Shown here in pieces: positions 16,905-25,534 of a stretch of DNA of 33,515 nucleotides. The notes beneath the pieces are model-generated. The model did no database searches. It was not told the origin of the DNA and saw only the letters and a program-made list of their open reading frames with translations. Made by a program: the position numbers and the translations under genes. Source of the stretch: Rubrivivax sp. (GTDB lineage Bacteria; Pseudomonadota; Gammaproteobacteria; Burkholderiales; Burkholderiaceae_C); contig JAIXTY010000327.1 of NCBI GenBank assembly GCA_027483705.1, positions 1 through 33,515 on the forward strand, read 5' to 3'. Each line of letters opens with the position of its first letter. Within the stretch, counting starts at the first letter, position 1.

Positions 16905-18731
16905 TCAGGCCCTGGCCTGCGCCTCGATCCAGCCGTCGATCACGCGCTCCAGCACGGGCAGTGACAGCGGGCCCTGGTCGAGCACGGCGTTGTGAAACTG
17001 GCGGATGTCGAAGCGGTTGCCCAGCCGCGCACGGGCGCGGTCGCGCAGCTCGTCGATCTTGAGCTTGCCGATCATGTAGGCGAGCGCCTGCCCGGGCTGC
17101 GAGGTGTAGCGGTCGACCTCGCTCTCGACGAAGCCGCGCTCGACGCCGGTGTTTTCGACCATGAAGTCGATGGCCTGCTGGCGGCTCCAGCCCAGCGCGT
17201 GGATGCCGGTGTCCACCACCAGCCGCGCAGCGCGGAAGGCCTGCCACTGAAGATGGCCGTAACGCGAGTACGGGTCGGTGTACAGGCCGAGGTCGAAGCC
17301 CAGCGTCTCGGCGTACAGCGCCCAGCCCTCGCTGAACGCGGTGAAGCCGAAGCCGCCGCGCCGGAAGGCCGGCAGGCTCTTCAGCTCGGTGGCGCGCGCC
17401 ACCTGCATGTGGTGGCCGGGCAGCGCCTCGTGCGTGACGAGTGTTTCCATCGCCCACTTCGGTTTCTTGCGGAATGACAGCACGTCGGCAAAGAAGGTGC
17501 CGCCGCGGCTGCCGTCCAGCGCCGGGCCGTTGTAGTACTCGGCGCGCGCGCCCATGTGCGCCGGCATCGGGCTCACGCCGTAGGGCGCGCGAGGCAGCTC
17601 GGCAAAGAGCTTGGGCACTTCAGCATCGACGCGCTTGGCGATCTCGCGGTAGCCGGCCAGCAGCTCGGCCGGGCTAGTGTGGAAGAAGCGCGGGTCGGTG
17701 TTCATGAAGTTCACGAACGCGGCCCAGTCGCCGTTGAATTTCGTTTCCACGCGCACGGCGTCCATCTCGCCGCGCAGGCGCTTGAGTTCGCGCTGGCCGA
17801 TGTCGTGGATCTGCTGGGGCGCGAGCGCCGTTGTGGTGTTGTGGCGCACCAGCATCGCGTAGACGGCACGGCCCTCGGGGTAGCCGCTCATCGCGCCGCT
17901 CACCGGCGCCTTGGGCAGGTACTCGCGCTCGATGAAGGCGCGCAGCCGCTGCTGCGCCGGCACCACGTGTCGCGTGACGGCGTCGCGCGCGGCGGCCTGC
18001 AGCCGCTCGCGCTCGGCCGGCGCGATCTGCGTCGACAGGCGCTTGAACGGCGCGTAGTGCGGATTGGCCTCGACGTCGGCCGTGAGCTGCCCGTCGATCT
18101 GCGCCAGAACGCGCTGCAGCACCTCGCGCGGGGGCACCCAGCCGGCCGCCAGGCCACGCCGCAGGTTGGCGATCTCCTGGTCGATGCGCAGCGGGTACGC
18201 GGCCAGGCGCGCCAGCGACTTCTCGACGAGGTCCACGCGCGACATCGGGCTCACGGCCAGCAGGTCGGCCAGCTGCGTGTGCGGGCCGCCGAGCGCGCGC
18301 AGGTTCATCGTGCGCCAGCCGGCAAAGGCGGCCTGCTCGATCTGCCGCTGCTGCGCCTCGATGAACAGCTCGCGCGAGATGCGGTCCTGCGGCGACAGCG
18401 CCGCGGCCGGCACCGCCTGCGCCTGCTCGAGGTAGCGCCGCGCGGCGGCGTCGCGCTCGGCCTGCGCCTCGGGGCTGGCGTCGTTGAGGCGGTCGCCAAA
18501 GCGGTGGTCGCCGCGGTAGGTGGCCCACTCGGGCGAACGGCGCGTGCCCTCGTCGAAGCTGGTGGCAAAGAGCGCGTGCAGGCGCTGCGTGGGCTCGTTG
18601 GGGGCGGTGCTGGACGCGGTGTTGGGGGTGCTCTCGGCGTGCGCCGGCAGCGTGGCCGCGATGGCCAGCGCCAGCGCGGCGCCCAGCAGGTGCCGTCGGC
18701 CCAGCGGCCACGCGGATGCTTGAAGGTTCAC
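16905..18731 (-). CDS. DUF885 family zinc-hydrolase-like exported protein
   Basis: A 608-residue protein of the DUF885 family, which has a thermolysin-like zinc-peptidase signature but mostly no assigned substrate. The motif HEALPGHH at residues 434-441 supplies metal-binding histidines and a catalytic glutamate, and a likely third ligand lies in [11 protein letters not shown] about 30 residues on. The start is taken as GTG 18731, with AGGA seven bases upstream; the track start is 37 codons earlier. This gives an N-terminus [32 protein letters not shown], a signal peptide with RR and a possible Tat or Sec route, so the enzyme is probably periplasmic. The rest is helical and rich in Arg and Leu. 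It diverges from the EamA gene over 116 bases that contain a CGGAAG repeat but no clear promoter. Confidence 0.85.
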   Translation of the reverse strand: MNLQASAWPLGRRHLLGAALALAIAATLPAHAESTPNTASSTAPNEPTQRLHALFATSFDEGTRRSPEWATYRGDHRFGDRLNDASPEAQAERDAAARRYLEQAQAVPAAALSPQDRISRELFIEAQQRQIEQAAFAGWRTMNLRALGGPHTQLADLLAVSPMSRVDLVEKSLARLAAYPLRIDQEIANLRRGLAAGWVPPREVLQRVLAQIDGQLTADVEANPHYAPFKRLSTQIAPAERERLQAAARDAVTRHVVPAQQRLRAFIEREYLPKAPVSGAMSGYPEGRAVYAMLVRHNTTTALAPQQIHDIGQRELKRLRGEMDAVRVETKFNGDWAAFVNFMNTDPRFFHTSPAELLAGYREIAKRVDAEVPKLFAELPRAPYGVSPMPAHMGARAEYYNGPALDGSRGGTFFADVLSFRKKPKWAMETLVTHEALPGHHMQVARATELKSLPAFRRGGFGFTAFSEGWALYAETLGFDLGLYTDPYSRYGHLQWQAFRAARLVVDTGIHALGWSRQQAIDFMVENTGVERGFVESEVDRYTSQPGQALAYMIGKLKIDELRDRARARLGNRFDIRQFHNAVLDQGPLSLPVLERVIDGWIEAQARA

Positions 18732-18847
18732 GGAAGAATCCTGTCGCGAAAACGGAAGCGGAAGCGGCGCATTGTGGGCCGGTGCGATGATCGCGGCCCT
18801 CCGGACGGGCCCGCATCGGCGCACCGCCACCGGGGCACCCACAACCC

Positions 18848-19831
18848 ATGCATCCCACTCGTCATTCGCTCGTCACCGGCACCCTCTTCGCGCTCGCCGC
18901 CGGCCTGATGTGGGGCCTGGTGTTCATCGCCCCGACGCTGCTGCCACAGTACCCCGCGGCGCTGCTGGTGGTGGGCCGCTACCTGGCCTTCGGGCTGATC
19001 GCGCTGCCGCTGGCCTGGCTGGCGCGCGACGCGCTGCGCCAGCTGTCGCGCGCCGACTGGCTGGAGGCGCTCAAGCTCTCGGCCGTGGGCAACCTGCTGT
19101 ACTACCTGTGCCTGGCGGCGTCCATCCAGATGGCGGGCGGGCCGCTGCCGACGATGCTGATCGGCACGCTGCCGGTGATCATCGCCATCGTCTCCAACCT
19201 GCGCAGCGGCGCGGCGGTGCGCGCCCGCGACGGGCGGCTGCCGTGGGCGCGGCTGGCGCCGTCGCTGGCGCTCATCGCCGCCGGCATCGGCTTCGTCAAC
19301 CAGGCCGAGCTGGCGCGGCTGCAGGCCACCGGCGACGTCGACCTGGCGCGCTACGGCCTGGGCGCGCTGCTCGCGGTGGGCGCCGTGGCCTGCTGGACCT
19401 GGTACCCCATCCGCAACGCCGACTGGCTGCGCGCGCACGCCGACCGCTCGCCCAGTGCCTGGGCCACGGCGCAGGGCCTGGCGACGCTGCCGCTGGCCGC
19501 CACAGGCTACGCGCTGCTGTGGGCCTTCGACGCGGCCTTCGGTGGTGGCGCGCTGCAGATGCCCTTCGGCCCGCGCATGTGGGAGTTCATCGGCCTGATG
19601 CTGGCCATCGGCCTGTTCGCCAGCTGGCTGGGCACGCTGTGCTGGAACGAGGCCAGCCAGCGCCTGCCGCCGGCGCTGGCGGGGCAGCTGATCGTCTTCG
19701 AGACCCTGGCCGCGCTGGCCTATGCGCTGGTGCTGCGCGGCGAGGCCCCCGCACCCGGCGTGCTGGTGGGCGTGGTGCTGCTGGTGGCCGGCGTGCTGTG
19801 GGCGCTGCGCGTCAAGCCGCAGGCGGCGTAG
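18848..19831 (+). CDS. EamA/DMT-family permease
   Basis: Inner-membrane permease of the drug/metabolite transporter superfamily, 327 residues with about ten membrane segments in two EamA-like halves. The first half opens LVTGTLFALAAGLMWGLVFIAPTLLPQYPAALLVVGRYLAFG and the second LARYGLGALLAVGAVACWTWYPIRNADWLR. The C-terminal helix pair FETLAALAYALVLRGEAPAPGVLVGVVLLVAGVLWAL is typical. Members export amino acids, purines or other metabolites; nothing here points to a particular substrate. No clear ribosome binding site is visible, only GGGGCACCCACAACC before the ATG. It converges on fahA with three bases between the stops. Confidence 0.9.
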   Translation: MHPTRHSLVTGTLFALAAGLMWGLVFIAPTLLPQYPAALLVVGRYLAFGLIALPLAWLARDALRQLSRADWLEALKLSAVGNLLYYLCLAASIQMAGGPLPTMLIGTLPVIIAIVSNLRSGAAVRARDGRLPWARLAPSLALIAAGIGFVNQAELARLQATGDVDLARYGLGALLAVGAVACWTWYPIRNADWLRAHADRSPSAWATAQGLATLPLAATGYALLWAFDAAFGGGALQMPFGPRMWEFIGLMLAIGLFASWLGTLCWNEASQRLPPALAGQLIVFETLAALAYALVLRGEAPAPGVLVGVVLLVAGVLWALRVKPQAA

Positions 19832-19834
19832 CGG

Positions 19835-21187
19835 TCACTGATCAGCGGGCATCACGGTGCCGCGGCATTCGCCGAAGCCGATGGCGCGGCGGCCCTCGGC
19901 CACGCAGCGGCCGCGCAGGATGACGCTGTCGCCGTCTTCCAGGAACGTGCGTGTCTCGCCGTTGCCGAGCGCCAGTGGCACCTTGCCGCCCTGGCTCAAC
20001 TCCAGCATCGAGCCGCCCTGCCCCGGCCCCGGGCCGCTGAGCGTGCCGGTGCCGAGCAGATCACCCGTGCGCAGGTTGCAGCCGTTCACCGTGTGGTGGG
20101 CGATCATCTGCGACAGGCTCCAGTACGCCGCCTCGGCGGTGTCGCTGGCCATCAGCCGCTCGCCGGGCGAGCCTTCCTTGCGCATGCGCGAGGTCTGCAG
20201 CCAGGTCTCGAGCTGGATGCTCAGCGCCCCGTGCGCGCGGTGCGAATCGCTGTCCAGGTAAGGCAGTGGCTGCGGGTGGTCGGCCGGCCGTGTGAAGGGC
20301 TGGCGGAACGGCGCCAGCGCCTCCATCGTCACGACCCAGGGGCTGACGGTGCTGCCCCAGTTCTTGCTCAGGAACGGCCCCAGCGGCTGGTATTCCCAGG
20401 GCTGGATGTCGCGCGCGCTCCAGTCGTTGAAGAGCACCAGGCCGAAGAGGTGCGCCTCGGCCTCGTCGATGCCGACGCGGCTGCCCAGCGCGTTGCCCGG
20501 GCCGATGAGCGCCCCGAGTTCGAGCTCGAAGTCGACGCGGCGGCTTTCGCGCAGCACCGGCGGCGCGGCGTCGGGCGGCTTGATCTGCCCCAGCGGCCGG
20601 CGCAGCCCGCGCCCGCTGACGACGATGCTGCTGCTGCGGCCGTGATAGCCGATAGGCACCCACTGGTAGTTGGGCAGCAGCGGGTTGTCGGGGCGGAAGA
20701 GGCGGCCCACCGCGGTGGCGTGGTGGATGCTGGCATAGAAGTCGGTGTAGTCGCCGATGGTGCACGGCAGGGCGAACTCGACCTCGGCCTGCGGCACCAG
20801 CGCGGCCTCGAGGAAGGGGCCGTGCAGGCTGCCGTCGGCGAGCGCTTCCGACAGCGCCGCGCGCACCGCGCGCCAGGCGGGGCGGCCCGTGGCCATGAAA
20901 GCGGCCAGGTCGCCATCGGCCAGTGGCTGCAGGTGCACCGCCACCTCCGGCGGCCAGGGGCAGATCTCCAGCGCGATCTTCAGGTCGAGCACCTGGTCGC
21001 CGATGGCCACGCCCACGCGCCAGGGCTCGGGCTCGAGGCCCTTGTCGGCCTTGCGGCGCAGCCGCGCATAAGGCAGGTTCTGGATCGGGAAGTCGGTGTC
21101 GGGCGCGTTGGCCGAGGCCACCCAGCTGACGAGGGCCGGGTCGTGCGTGGCGTCGGTGGCGTGGACGAAGGCGGGTTCGGCGGTCAT
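19835..21187 (-). CDS. fahA: Fumarylacetoacetase
   Basis: Cytoplasmic hydrolase that splits fumarylacetoacetate into fumarate and acetoacetate, the last step of homogentisate breakdown (HmgB in pseudomonads). It has 450 residues. The N-terminal SH3-like region contains FPIQNLPYARLRRKAD. The catalytic domain shows GDYTDFYASIHHATAVGRLFRP (metal Asp and catalytic His), FELELGALIGPGN (metal Glu pair), LFNDWSARDIQPWEYQPLGPFLSKNWG (metal Asp and Arg), and GTGTLSGPGPGQGGSMLELS. All expected ligands are present. The start overlaps neither neighbour but lies one base after the hmgA stop, so it is probably translated by reinitiation; no Shine-Dalgarno is visible. It is the last gene of the five-gene operon. 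Confidence 0.96.
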   Translation of the reverse strand: MTAEPAFVHATDATHDPALVSWVASANAPDTDFPIQNLPYARLRRKADKGLEPEPWRVGVAIGDQVLDLKIALEICPWPPEVAVHLQPLADGDLAAFMATGRPAWRAVRAALSEALADGSLHGPFLEAALVPQAEVEFALPCTIGDYTDFYASIHHATAVGRLFRPDNPLLPNYQWVPIGYHGRSSSIVVSGRGLRRPLGQIKPPDAAPPVLRESRRVDFELELGALIGPGNALGSRVGIDEAEAHLFGLVLFNDWSARDIQPWEYQPLGPFLSKNWGSTVSPWVVTMEALAPFRQPFTRPADHPQPLPYLDSDSHRAHGALSIQLETWLQTSRMRKEGSPGERLMASDTAEAAYWSLSQMIAHHTVNGCNLRTGDLLGTGTLSGPGPGQGGSMLELSQGGKVPLALGNGETRTFLEDGDSVILRGRCVAEGRRAIGFGECRGTVMPADQ

Positions 21188-21188
21188 C

Positions 21189-22529
21189 TCAGGCAGGGTC
21201 TTTGTAGCGATCGGCCAGCGTGGCCCAGCAGTCGGCATAGGCCGTGTCGAGCCGCCCGGGCTGCATCGCCCAGGCCGTGGGCCGCAGACGGTAGCGGCTT
21301 TCGAACATGAAGGCGAGCGTGTCGGCCAGCTTGTGCGGCTGCAGTTCGGCGGCACTCGCGCGCTCGAAGGCCTCGGTGTCGGGGCCGTGCGGCACCATGG
21401 CGTTGTGCAGGCTGGCGCCGCCGGGCCTGAAGCCCTCGGGCTTGGCGTCGTACTGGCCGAGCACCAGGCCCATGAACTCGCTCATCACGTTGCGGTGGTA
21501 CCAGGGCGGGCGGAAGGTGTCCTCGGCCACCATCCAGCGCGGCGGGAAGATCACGAAGTCGCAGTTGGCCACGCCGGGCGTGTCGGACGGGCTCGTCAGC
21601 ACCGTGAAGATGCTGGGGTCGGGGTGGTCGAAGCTGACGGTGCCGATGGTGTTGAAGTGCGCCGTGTCGTAGAGCAGCGGCACGAGGTTGCCGTGCCAGG
21701 CCACGACGTTGAACGGCGTGCCGGGTTGCTGGCAGCGCCAGCTGTGGCCGCCGAAGCGGCGCACGATCTCGTAGGGCCCCGCCTCGGCCTCGAAGGCCGC
21801 CGCCGGGGCGACGAAGTCGCGCGGGTTGGCCAGGCCGTTGCTGCCGATGGGGCCCAGCTCGGGCAGGCGGAACGCGGCGCCGTGGTTCTCGCACACATAG
21901 GCGCGGGCGGCGCCGTCGGGCAGCGCCACCTTGAAGGCCATGCCGCGCGGCACCAGCACGATCTGCCCCGGCGCCGCCGTCAGCACGCCCAGCTCGGTGG
22001 TCACCACCAGCCGGCCCTGCTGCGGCACGAGCAGCATCTCGCCATCGGCATTGACGAGCGCGCGCCGCGCCATGCTGCGGTTGGCGCACACCACGTGCAC
22101 GGCGATGCCGGTCTGCGCGTCGGGATCGCCGTTGCGGCAGACGGTGACGAGGCCGTCGACGAAGTCCAGCGAAGCGCCCTCGTCCGGCATCGCGAACGGG
22201 TGCCAGCGCAGCGGGTCGGGGGCGCCCGGGGCTTCGTCGGCGGCGGGGCCGGTCTGCCACAGCGGCTGCGGCATCAGCTGGTGCGCGCCGGTGACGACGC
22301 TGGGCTGGCGGCGGTACAGCCAGCTGCGGCGGTTCTCGGCGCGCGGTGCCGTGAAGGCCGTGCCCGACAGCAGCTCGGCGTAGAGGCCGTGGGCCACGCG
22401 CTGCGGGCTGTTGCGGCCCTGCGGCAGCGCACCGGGCACGGCCTCGCTGGCGAAGTGGTTGCCGAAGCCGGTGAGTGCTGCCATGGGCGAGGTCGTGGTC
22501 GGCAAGGCGGTGGGCAGGTCGCGGTTCAT
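21189..22529 (-). CDS. hmgA: Homogentisate 1,2-dioxygenase
   Basis: Non-haem iron(II) ring-cleaving dioxygenase that converts homogentisate to maleylacetoacetate; 446 residues, as usual. The N-terminal LTGFGNHFASEAVPGALPQGRNSPQ is the family signature. The iron ligands can be assigned to His345 and Glu351 in WYHRNVMSEFMG and His381 in MVPHGPD, spaced exactly as in the human enzyme (335, 341, 371). GAGGAG stands five bases before the ATG, and the ATGA overlap with the upstream DUF2783 gene couples their translation. Because the hydroxylase genes directly upstream may make homogentisate, this copy probably belongs to an aromatic-acid pathway and not only to tyrosine breakdown. No hppD is in the window. 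Confidence 0.97.
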   Translation of the reverse strand: MNRDLPTALPTTTSPMAALTGFGNHFASEAVPGALPQGRNSPQRVAHGLYAELLSGTAFTAPRAENRRSWLYRRQPSVVTGAHQLMPQPLWQTGPAADEAPGAPDPLRWHPFAMPDEGASLDFVDGLVTVCRNGDPDAQTGIAVHVVCANRSMARRALVNADGEMLLVPQQGRLVVTTELGVLTAAPGQIVLVPRGMAFKVALPDGAARAYVCENHGAAFRLPELGPIGSNGLANPRDFVAPAAAFEAEAGPYEIVRRFGGHSWRCQQPGTPFNVVAWHGNLVPLLYDTAHFNTIGTVSFDHPDPSIFTVLTSPSDTPGVANCDFVIFPPRWMVAEDTFRPPWYHRNVMSEFMGLVLGQYDAKPEGFRPGGASLHNAMVPHGPDTEAFERASAAELQPHKLADTLAFMFESRYRLRPTAWAMQPGRLDTAYADCWATLADRYKDPA

Positions 22530-22804
22530 CGCGTCTCCTCGGGGGTGTCGGTGGCGGGCGCGAGGCCGGCGGGTGCGAGGCCGGCGCGTGCGGCCTGCAG
22601 GGCCTGCGCGAGCACGTCGAGATCGCCCACGTGGTTGGCCAGCAGCAGCACGAGGCGTGCGTTCAGCAGCCGGCTGGTGTCGTCGTCCAGGCCGCGGTGG
22701 GCCTCGATCAGCTGCTCGTAGAAGCCGTCGCCCGGCGTGTAGGCGTGGCGCGGCGCCTCGCCGGCGCGGTGGAAGTTGGGCTGCGTGTTCAGCACGGCGC
22801 TCAT
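22526..22804 (-). CDS. DUF2783 protein, probable coupling subunit of the hydroxylase (MhaB-like)
   Basis: Small 92-residue soluble protein. Residues about 18-75 (HAYTPGDGFYEQLIEAHRGLDDDTSRLLNARLVLLLANHVGDLDVLAQALQAAR) form the DUF2783 domain, which is helical and acidic. The C-terminal tail carries a tandem GLAPA-GLAPA repeat, encoded by an imperfect 15-bp duplication. Start and stop both overlap neighbours by four bases (ATGA), so it is tightly coupled to the flavoprotein upstream and hmgA downstream. In P. putida U a 3-hydroxyphenylacetate 6-hydroxylase consists of a flavoprotein of about 63 kDa (MhaA) and an essential coupling protein of about 6 kDa (MhaB). By position and size this protein is a candidate MhaB counterpart, although it is longer. 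That equivalence is inferred and not shown by a motif. Confidence 0.8.
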   Translation of the reverse strand: MSAVLNTQPNFHRAGEAPRHAYTPGDGFYEQLIEAHRGLDDDTSRLLNARLVLLLANHVGDLDVLAQALQAARAGLAPAGLAPATDTPEETR

Positions 22805-24525
22805 GGTGACGGGGCTCCGGCGTCCAGGCCGCAGGCACGCGCCCGCGCGGCGCGCACGGCGGCCAGCGTGGGCACGCGCCAGCGTGCGGCCAGGTGTTGA
22901 TCGGGCCGCAGCAGCACGGCGCAACCGGGGCTGGCGTCCAGCCGCTGCGCGGCGCGGCGGTGGTGGTCCACCAGCACGGCGGCGCCGGCGGGCGTGGGGG
23001 TGTCGTGCTCGGCCACCAGCAGCGTGCGCACCGGCACGGCGTCGGCAGCCAGCGCGTCGATCATCGCCCGCTGCGCCGCGCCCAGCGCATCGGCCGAGGG
23101 CACGAAGAGCAGCAGCACGAAGCCGCCGCTTCCGTCGCGCCCGACGTGGCGCAGCAGCCAGCCGTCACGCCCGGCGTGGCGCACCGGGGCGTCGGCCAGC
23201 GGCGAGCCCGGGGCCAGTGCGCCGTCCCAGGCGTCGGTGTCGGGCGTGTTCAGCGGCGAGTCCGCCAGGTGCGTGGGCACCGAGAGCCGCCCGCTGTTGA
23301 CCAGCGTGCGCGCAAACGCGTGCTCGCGCGCCAGCGTCAGCACGGCATTGCGCAGGTCGCGGCTGGCGGTGTTCTTGGGCGTGATGAAGTCGGTGGCGCG
23401 CGTGCTGTTGAGGATGTTCTCATCGGCCGCGGCCACGCGCTCGGTGCTGTAGGTGTCGAGCAGGCTCTCCGGTGCGGTGCCGTCGAGCACCAGCTTGAGC
23501 TTCCAGCACAGGTTGTCGGCATCCTGGATGCCGCTGTTGGCGCCGCGTGCGCCGAAGGGGCTGACCTGGTGCGCCGCGTCGCCGGTGAAGAGCACGCGGC
23601 CGTGGCGGAACGCGGCCATGCGGCGGCACTGGAAGGTGTAGACGCTGACCCACTCGAGCTCGAAGGCCGGCGCGGCGCCGCCGGCGCCCTTCCAGTGCTG
23701 CAGCAGCGCGCGGATGCGGGGCAGCACGCGCTCGGGCTGCTTCTCGGCCTCGGGGTCGGCGTCCCAGCCGAGCTGGAAGTCGATGCGCCAGACGTTGTCG
23801 GCCTCGCGGTGCAGCAGCACGCTCTGGCCCGGGTGGAACGGCGGGTCGAACCAGAACCAGCGCTCCGTCGGGAAGTCGGCCTTCATCACCACGTCGGCGA
23901 TCAGGAAGCGATCGCGGAAGACCTGGCCTTCCATGTCCAGGCCGAGCTGCCGGCGGATAGGGCTGCGCGCGCCGTCGGCCACCACCAGCCAGTCGGCGTG
24001 CAGCGTGAAGGCGCCGTCGGGCGTGGCCACCTGCAGCACCACACCGTCGGCATGACGCTCGACGTGGCTGACCTGGTGCCTGAAGCGCAGCTGCAGGTTC
24101 GGCAGCTGCTGCGCACGCTCCACCAGGAACTGCTCCAGCCAGTACTGCTGCAGGTTCACCATGCCCGGGCGCTCGTGGTCGGGCTCGGGCAGCAGGTTGA
24201 AGTTGAAGACCTCGGTGTCGCGGTGGAAGGTGCGGCCCACGTTCCACGTCACGCCCTTGGCGACGACGGCGTCGCCCACCCCCAGGCGGTCGAGCACCTC
24301 GAGCGTGCGCTTGGCGTAGCACAGGCCGCGCGAGCCGATGCTGACGGTGTCGTCTTCGTCGAGCAGCGTCACGGCCACGCCCTGCTGTGCCAGGTCGATG
24401 GCCGCGGCCAGGCCCACCGGGCCGGCGCCCACCACCACCACGCGGGCGTGGTGGCGGGCCTCGGGCGCGTCGAGCTCCGGCGCGCGCGGCGCCGCGTAGC
24501 GCGGGTAGGTGTAGGTGCTCAGCAT
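22801..24525 (-). CDS. FAD-dependent aromatic hydroxylase (MhaA-like)
   Basis: Class A flavoprotein monooxygenase, 574 residues. All three motifs of this class are visible: the FAD-binding GxGxxG in VVVGAGPVGLAAAIDLAQQG, the DG motif in WLVVADGARSPIRRQLG, and the GD motif in RVLFTGDAAHQVSPFGARGANSGIQDADNLCWKL. A thioredoxin-like C-terminal domain of about 150 residues follows, as in MhpA and phenol hydroxylases. These enzymes use NAD(P)H and O2 to hydroxylate a phenolic ring. Genes for homogentisate cleavage follow directly, so the likely reaction is 3-hydroxyphenylacetate to homogentisate, like MhaA of P. putida U (inference). The ATG 17 bases after the MBL gene was chosen; an ATG 13 codons earlier lies inside that gene. 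No strong ribosome binding site is seen. Confidence 0.88.
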   Translation of the reverse strand: MLSTYTYPRYAAPRAPELDAPEARHHARVVVVGAGPVGLAAAIDLAQQGVAVTLLDEDDTVSIGSRGLCYAKRTLEVLDRLGVGDAVVAKGVTWNVGRTFHRDTEVFNFNLLPEPDHERPGMVNLQQYWLEQFLVERAQQLPNLQLRFRHQVSHVERHADGVVLQVATPDGAFTLHADWLVVADGARSPIRRQLGLDMEGQVFRDRFLIADVVMKADFPTERWFWFDPPFHPGQSVLLHREADNVWRIDFQLGWDADPEAEKQPERVLPRIRALLQHWKGAGGAAPAFELEWVSVYTFQCRRMAAFRHGRVLFTGDAAHQVSPFGARGANSGIQDADNLCWKLKLVLDGTAPESLLDTYSTERVAAADENILNSTRATDFITPKNTASRDLRNAVLTLAREHAFARTLVNSGRLSVPTHLADSPLNTPDTDAWDGALAPGSPLADAPVRHAGRDGWLLRHVGRDGSGGFVLLLFVPSADALGAAQRAMIDALAADAVPVRTLLVAEHDTPTPAGAAVLVDHHRRAAQRLDASPGCAVLLRPDQHLAARWRVPTLAAVRAARARACGLDAGAPSP

Positions 24526-24542
24526 GGCTGGCGGCCGGGGCT

Positions 24543-25505
24543 TCAGCCTTCGAGCGTCTTCCACATCTCGATGTCGCGCTCGGCCGTCCAGATGCGCGGG
24601 ACGCGGTGGCCGGACATCTCGTCGTAGCAGCGCGTCACGTCGAAGGGCATGCAGTGCTGGAAGATGACCCAGTGGCCGTACTTGGGCGCCAGCGCCGCCA
24701 TCGTGCGCTTGTAGACCGCGTTGAGGTCCAGGCCCGCCTTCACGCCGGCCTCGACGCTGGCGCGCACGTCGCTGATGAAGTCGCGCGTGCCCTGCAGCCC
24801 GGCGGCCACCTGCTCGGGCGTGACGAGCGCGGCACCCCGGCCGGGCACCAGCTTCTCCGGCTTCAGCGCGGCCACCGCATCGAGCGTGGCCGGCCAGTCG
24901 TTGAAGTAGGCGTCACCCGCGTAGGGCGTGGCGTCGAACTCGACCAGGTCGCCGCTGAAGAGGATCTTCTGCTGCGGCAGCCAGGCCACCGTGTCGCCCT
25001 TGGTGTGGCCGCGGCCCAGCTGCAGCAGCTGCACCTCGAGCTGGCCAAGCCACAGCGTCATCTTCCCCGTGAAGGTGATGGTGGGCCAGGTCAGCCCCGG
25101 CGGCACGCTCTCGACGTTGCGGAACAGGCGCGGGAAGCGGCCGATCGCGCTGGCCTTGTCCTGCTCGCCCCGTTCGACGATCAGGTCGTAGGTGTCCTGG
25201 CTGGCGATGATCTGCTGCGGGTTGTAGGCGCTCGCACCGAGCACGCGCACGGCGTGGTAATGCGTGAGCAGCACGTACTTGATGGGCTTGTCCGTCACCT
25301 CCCGGATGCGGCGGATGACGTCCTGCGCCATCACCGGCGTGGCCTGCGTGTCGAGCACGAGCACCGCGTCGTCGCCGACGATGACGCCGGTGTTGGGGTC
25401 GCCCTCGGCGGTGTAGGCGTAGGCGTTGTCGGAGAGCTTGGTGAAGCTGACCTTCTTTTCCTCGAGATCGGCTTGCGAGGCGAAGGCCTTGGCAGGAGCG
25501 TTCAT
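24543..25505 (-). CDS. Variant MBL-fold hydrolase-like protein of the hydroxylase/hmg operon
   Basis: A 320-residue metallo-beta-lactamase-fold protein and the first gene of the operon. The scaffold is clear: GVIVGDDAVLVLDTQATP, then YVLLTHYHAVRVLGASAY, LLQLGRGHTKGDTVAWLP, ILFSGDLVEFDATPYAGDAYF and LVPGRGAAL. The usual THxHxDH motif reads THYHAVR, so the Asp and His at positions 86-87 are Val and Arg. The final His of the common PGHG motif is Arg223. His82, His84 and His167 (site 1) and the Asp in FSGDLVE remain. The protein may bind one metal or have a non-standard reaction. A GGAG lies about nine bases before the ATG. The role in the pathway is unknown; hydrolysis of a CoA thioester, ester or lactone of the aromatic acid is possible. 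Confidence 0.85.
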   Translation of the reverse strand: MNAPAKAFASQADLEEKKVSFTKLSDNAYAYTAEGDPNTGVIVGDDAVLVLDTQATPVMAQDVIRRIREVTDKPIKYVLLTHYHAVRVLGASAYNPQQIIASQDTYDLIVERGEQDKASAIGRFPRLFRNVESVPPGLTWPTITFTGKMTLWLGQLEVQLLQLGRGHTKGDTVAWLPQQKILFSGDLVEFDATPYAGDAYFNDWPATLDAVAALKPEKLVPGRGAALVTPEQVAAGLQGTRDFISDVRASVEAGVKAGLDLNAVYKRTMAALAPKYGHWVIFQHCMPFDVTRCYDEMSGHRVPRIWTAERDIEMWKTLEG

Positions 25506-25534
25506 GCGGCTTGTCTCCGATGGGGTTGTTTGAT

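Noticed and set aside
21096-24627. Two plus-strand ORFs of 541 and 577 aa opposite hmgA and the hydroxylase
   Set aside because: No family signature; composition typical of antisense frames in GC-rich DNA. The minus-strand genes have full catalytic motifs.
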